From: JBOFCO01 sp051646105
Lineage (GTDB): Bacteria > Pseudomonadota > Alphaproteobacteria > Rhodobacterales > Rhodobacteraceae
NCBI GenBank assembly: GCA_051646105.1
Contig: JBOFCO010000241.1
Coordinates: 1-27,186, forward strand
Direction: 5' to 3'
DNA length: 27,186 nucleotides
The notes under the pieces were generated by a model. That model worked only from the letters and a program-made list of their open reading frames with translations. It did not search any database and had not been told where the DNA came from. Positions 23,583 through 27,186 of the stretch are shown in pieces; the stretch's first letter is position 1; each line of letters opens with the position of its first letter. The position numbers and the translations under genes are program-made.

Positions 23583-25586
23583 ATGTTCAAGAAGATCCTG
23601 ATCGCCAACCGGGGCGAAATCGCTTGCCGTGTCATCAAGTCGGCGCAGAAGATGGGGATCAAGACCGTCGCTGTCTATTCCGATGCCGACCGCAATGCGC
23701 TGCATGTGAAAATGGCAGATGAAGCCGTTCACATCGGCCCGCCGCCCGCCGCGCAATCCTATATCGTCATCGACAGGATCATGGATGCCATCCGCCAGAC
23801 CGGGGCCGAAGCGGTGCATCCGGGCTATGGCTTTCTGTCGGAAAACATGAACTTCGCCGCCGCGCTGGAGAAGGAGGGCGTGGTCTTCGTCGGCCCGCCC
23901 AGCCCGGCGATCGAGGCGATGGGCGACAAGATCACATCCAAGAAGATCGCGATGGAGGCCGGGGTTTCCACCGTTCCGGGCTACATGGGATTGATTGCCG
24001 ATGCGGATGAGGCCGTGAAAATCGCGGGCGAAATCGGCTATCCGGTGATGATCAAGGCATCCGCCGGCGGCGGCGGCAAGGGGATGCGCATCGCCTGGAA
24101 CGAAACAGAGGCGCGCGAAGGCTTCCAGTCATCGAAGAACGAGGCGGCGGCGAGCTTTGGCGATGACCGGATATTTATCGAGAAATTCGTCACGCAGCCG
24201 CGCCATATCGAAATTCAGGTGCTGGCCGACAAGCACGGCAATTGTGTCTATCTGCATGAACGCGAATGCTCGATCCAGCGCCGGAACCAGAAGGTGATCG
24301 AGGAAGCGCCGTCGCCGTTCCTTGACGAAGCCACCCGCAAGGCGATGGGCGAACAGGCCTGCGCACTTGCGAAGGCAGTGGGCTATACGAGCGCGGGCAC
24401 GGTGGAATTCATCGTCGACGGCGACCGCAATTTCTATTTCCTGGAAATGAACACCCGCTTGCAGGTGGAACATCCTGTTACCGAACTGATCACCGGGGTC
24501 GATCTGGTCGAACAGATGATCCGCGTGGCGAACGGTGAACCGCTGCCGTTCAAACAATCGAATCTGAAGATAAACGGCTGGGCCATGGAAAGCCGCCTGT
24601 ATGCCGAAGACCCGTATCGGAACTTCCTGCCGTCCATCGGCCGCCTCACCCGCTATCGCCCCCCGACCGAAGGCAAGACCACGCGCGGTGGTATCGTGCG
24701 CAACGATACCGGCGTGTACGAGGGTGGCGAGATCAGCATGTTCTATGACCCGATGATCGCCAAACTGTGCACCTGGGGCAAGGATCGCGCTGCCGCGATC
24801 GAGGAAATGCGGTTGGCGCTGGACACTTTCGAGGTGGAGGGCATCGGGCATAACCTGCCTTTCTGCTCAGCAGTGATGGACCATCCCCGGTTCACCTCGG
24901 GTAATATCACCACTGCCTTCATCGCCGAAGAATATCCCGAGGGATTCCAGGGCGCGACGTTGCCTGTGGAAATGCTGGCGCGCATCGCCGCTGCGGCGGC
25001 GGCCATGCATCGGGTTGGCGAAATTCGTCGTACGCGTGTATCGGGCCGGATGTCGAACCATGAACGGCATGTGGGCGAAGACTGGGTTGTCACGCTGCAG
25101 GGCGTGGAGTTCCCGGTGAAGATCGCCGCTGACCGCGAAGGTTCGACCGTGACCCATGCGGATGGCGGCAGGATGCGTGTGGTTTCGGACTGGGTACCGG
25201 GTGAGCCGCTGGTCAGGCTCATGGTTGATGGCGAACCGCTGGTCCTGAAATCATCGAAAATTTCCGGTGGCTTCCGCCTGCGCACCCGTGGTGCCGACCC
25301 GAAGGTGCATGTGCGCACCCCCCGCGCGGCGGAACTGGCCAAACTCATGCCCGAAAAGCTGCCGCCCGATACCTCGAAATTCCTGCTGTGCCCGATGCCC
25401 GGCCTGATCGTGAAGGTCGCCGTGGCGGTGGGTGACGAAGTGCAGGAAGGGCAGGCCCTTGCGGCGGTCGAGGCGATGAAGATGGAAAACATCCTGCGCG
25501 CGGAACGCAAGGGCGTGGTCAAGGCGATCAAGGCCGCACCTGGCGACAGCCTGAAGGTTGATGATGTGATCATGGAGTTCGAATGA
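23583..25586 (+). CDS. pccA: Propionyl-CoA carboxylase alpha subunit (biotin carboxylase and biotin carrier)
   Basis: This 667-residue subunit carboxylates biotin with ATP and bicarbonate and hands it to PccB. Domains in order: biotin carboxylase N-domain (FKKILIANRGEIACRVI), ATP-grasp with KASAGGGGKGMRIAW and FLEMNTRLQVEHPVTE, the C-terminal biotin carboxylase domain (about residues 340-450), a BT linker domain, and the biotinyl carrier domain with AVEAMKMENIL, biotin attached to Lys633. The length is normal for PccA. ATG 23583 follows GGAAAGGGA. An earlier in-frame ATG at 23517 would overlap the terminator hairpin. The last 4 nt overlap the next gene. Confidence 0.96.
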   Translation: MFKKILIANRGEIACRVIKSAQKMGIKTVAVYSDADRNALHVKMADEAVHIGPPPAAQSYIVIDRIMDAIRQTGAEAVHPGYGFLSENMNFAAALEKEGVVFVGPPSPAIEAMGDKITSKKIAMEAGVSTVPGYMGLIADADEAVKIAGEIGYPVMIKASAGGGGKGMRIAWNETEAREGFQSSKNEAAASFGDDRIFIEKFVTQPRHIEIQVLADKHGNCVYLHERECSIQRRNQKVIEEAPSPFLDEATRKAMGEQACALAKAVGYTSAGTVEFIVDGDRNFYFLEMNTRLQVEHPVTELITGVDLVEQMIRVANGEPLPFKQSNLKINGWAMESRLYAEDPYRNFLPSIGRLTRYRPPTEGKTTRGGIVRNDTGVYEGGEISMFYDPMIAKLCTWGKDRAAAIEEMRLALDTFEVEGIGHNLPFCSAVMDHPRFTSGNITTAFIAEEYPEGFQGATLPVEMLARIAAAAAAMHRVGEIRRTRVSGRMSNHERHVGEDWVVTLQGVEFPVKIAADREGSTVTHADGGRMRVVSDWVPGEPLVRLMVDGEPLVLKSSKISGGFRLRTRGADPKVHVRTPRAAELAKLMPEKLPPDTSKFLLCPMPGLIVKVAVAVGDEVQEGQALAAVEAMKMENILRAERKGVVKAIKAAPGDSLKVDDVIMEFE

Positions 25587-27184
25587 CGGCCACTTCCGCC
25601 CCTGCCGGTCGGATCGCCCGTGACAATCACGCGGCCCTGTTGCCAATGGCGTCGCTGCTGGCGGCGTTGCTGTGCTTTGCGGCTTATCAGGCGATCGCCT
25701 GGGGGCGGGCGGGTGTGTTCGAGTATCCGCTGGATGATGTCTACATTCACCTGGCCATGGCCGAAGGCATCGCCGCTGGTGGCTACGGGATAAATCCGGG
25801 CGAATATGCTTCGGCCGACAGTTCGGCGCTGTATCCGTTCCTGCTGGTGCCCTTTGCGGGAACCGATCCACAGTTCTGGCTGCCTCTGCTGTGGAACATG
25901 GTTGGTCTGGTATTGTCTGCCCTGTTCTGGGGCATGATCGTTGCCCGTGCCAGCCTGCCGCTCTGGCCATCGCTGGTGCTTGCCGTGGCGGGGCCGGTGG
26001 CGCTGAATATGCCCGGTGTGGCTTTCTTGGGGATGGAACATGCGTTGCATGCGGCGGCGGCGCTGGCCACGCTTCTGGGGCTTTTGCGGCTGTCCGACAC
26101 CGGGCGGGTCGGCTGGTTGCTGGTTGCCGGTATCTTTCTGATGCCGGCCATGCGTCTGGAAGGTGCGGCCTTTGCCCTGCTGGCCGCCGCTGCGGTGCTG
26201 GCGATGGGTCACAGGCGTGCGGGGCTGCTGCTGGCCGTGCTGGCCGTGGCACCGGTGCTGGCTTTCATGGCCGGGCTGACGGCGCTGGGCCTTGATCCAT
26301 TACCCGGATCGGTGATGGCCAAGCTGAACCATCCCGATATGGCGACACTTGGCTGGCTTGACCGCAAATTTTTCACCGCCGCGCGCAATGTGATGGACTG
26401 GCCCGGCAAGGGTTTTGCGGCTTCGGCTCTGCTTGTCACGGTCGTTGCTTCCGTCGGTGGGTTCCTGCGCGGGGGGCGTTGGCCCCTGTATCTGGCCGTC
26501 ATCGGTGCGGCCTGGGCGCATTTCTTTCTGGGTCAGACCGGGTGGATGCATCGGTATGAGCATTACGTGCTGCTGCTTCTTGCCGCCGCCGCCGTTCTGA
26601 TGGCAGGTGAGATCGCAGCCCGTCGCGGGGGGCGAGCCTTTCCCGCTGTGGCACTGCCCGGCGTGATCCTGCTGGCTGCGGGCATCAATTATGTGCCGAA
26701 TGCCGCCGGGCCCTACCTGAACAATCCCGATCTGATCCACCGCCAGCAGGGCGAATTGTCCCGTTTCGCCAAGACCTTCGTTCAGGGGCCGGTGGCCGTG
26801 AACGATATCGGCTATGTCGCCTGGGCGAATGATGCGCAGGTGCTGGATCTTTGGGGGCTTGCCTCGGCAGAGGCGCGCAACGCCCGCATGTCGAAAACAC
26901 CCGCCTGGGCGGGGCCGCTGGTTGCCCGGTCGGGTGCCAGGGTCGTCATGATCTACGATCACTGGATCGAAGAGGGGATCGATCCGGCCTGGGTTCCACT
27001 TGGAACCTACGTCACCGCGCATCCCGGTGCCTTTATCGGTGGTGGAGAGATCAGGTTCTACGCGCCGACAGCCGCGCAGGTGCCCGAGCTGACGGCTTTG
27101 CTGCGGGAATGGGCGGTCGGCTTGCCGCCGCAAACAGAATTCAGGTTCGAGGCCGACACTTCTTCCGCTGCGGAAAATGGCTGA
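25583..27184 (+). CDS. Polytopic membrane protein, GT-C glycosyltransferase-like
   Basis: This 533-residue protein has about eleven hydrophobic helices followed by a soluble C-terminal domain (from about residue 385). The first extracytoplasmic loop holds paired aspartates (YPLDDVYIHLAMAEGIAAGG, Asp51-Asp52), the acidic signature expected for GT-C enzymes, which use lipid-linked sugars. The C-terminal part contains GPVAVNDIGYVAW and QVLDLWGLAS, motifs seen in mannosyltransferase-like membrane proteins. The start overlaps pccA by 4 nt, so translation is coupled to the carboxylase subunit. The substrate is unknown. It could equally be an inactive or non-glycosyltransferase relative. The gene is complete, ending two bases before the window edge. 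Confidence 0.7.
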   Translation: MTATSAPAGRIARDNHAALLPMASLLAALLCFAAYQAIAWGRAGVFEYPLDDVYIHLAMAEGIAAGGYGINPGEYASADSSALYPFLLVPFAGTDPQFWLPLLWNMVGLVLSALFWGMIVARASLPLWPSLVLAVAGPVALNMPGVAFLGMEHALHAAAALATLLGLLRLSDTGRVGWLLVAGIFLMPAMRLEGAAFALLAAAAVLAMGHRRAGLLLAVLAVAPVLAFMAGLTALGLDPLPGSVMAKLNHPDMATLGWLDRKFFTAARNVMDWPGKGFAASALLVTVVASVGGFLRGGRWPLYLAVIGAAWAHFFLGQTGWMHRYEHYVLLLLAAAAVLMAGEIAARRGGRAFPAVALPGVILLAAGINYVPNAAGPYLNNPDLIHRQQGELSRFAKTFVQGPVAVNDIGYVAWANDAQVLDLWGLASAEARNARMSKTPAWAGPLVARSGARVVMIYDHWIEEGIDPAWVPLGTYVTAHPGAFIGGGEIRFYAPTAAQVPELTALLREWAVGLPPQTEFRFEADTSSAAENG

Positions 27185-27186
27185 AA

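Noticed and set aside
22864..23601. 245-codon open frame overlapping the end of the 126-aa gene, the 71-aa lipoprotein and the pccA start
   Set aside because: It crosses two terminators and two well-supported genes in another frame and has no domain-like sequence.

Overview
The window is high-GC DNA from an alphaproteobacterium, most likely a member of the Rhodobacterales (Rhodobacter/Paracoccus-like). The evidence is the gene content: a ChvE-GguABC sugar importer, a propionyl-CoA carboxylase locus with a PccR/ScfR-type regulator, and DUF6497 and YdcH (DUF465) proteins. It looks like ordinary chromosome. I see no insertion sequence, phage gene, integrase or CRISPR array.

Layout. (1) 1-421, minus strand: 5' part of a rhomboid-family intramembrane protease, running off the left edge. 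(2) 505-5901, minus: a three-gene RND efflux operon in the order tetR - periplasmic adaptor - inner-membrane pump. A 14-bp perfect palindrome lies over the predicted start of transcription, which points to autorepression. (3) 6114-6199, minus: tRNA-Leu(UAA). (4) 6255-16404: a sugar uptake and oxidation locus. A LysR regulator (GbpR-like) is divergent from chvE-gguA-gguB-gguC, an SDR sugar 1-dehydrogenase, an L-arabinonate-type IlvD/Edd dehydratase and, after a short gap, a 2-oxoglutarate-semialdehyde-type dehydrogenase. Together these import an aldose (L-arabinose is the best guess; D-galactose or D-fucose are possible) and oxidise it without phosphorylation to 2-oxoglutarate. GguC, an FAH-fold protein, sits where the 2-keto-3-deoxy-sugar-acid dehydratase is needed. 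No lactonase is present. (5) 16489-16728: a small YdcH protein. (6) 16736-19820, minus: PccR-like regulator, Bcr/CflA-type MFS exporter and DUF486 membrane protein. (7) 20053-27184, plus: pccB, a DUF6497 protein, a 43-aa lipoprotein, an unrecognised 126-aa protein, a 71-aa glycine-rich lipoprotein, pccA and a GT-C-like polytopic membrane protein.

In the second half, both pccR and pccB are preceded by TTTGCAA-type palindromic sequences, as expected for a PccR circuit controlling propionyl-CoA assimilation. Several strong hairpins separate pccB from pccA, so the two subunits of one enzyme are probably transcribed at least partly independently. The 376-bp gap at 22868-23243 has no convincing gene but contains strong inverted repeats and may encode a structured RNA.

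Most of the window belongs to known families. The items most worth following up are the role of GguC in the sugar pathway, the PccR operator architecture, the envelope-type small genes inside the pcc locus, and the structured gap.
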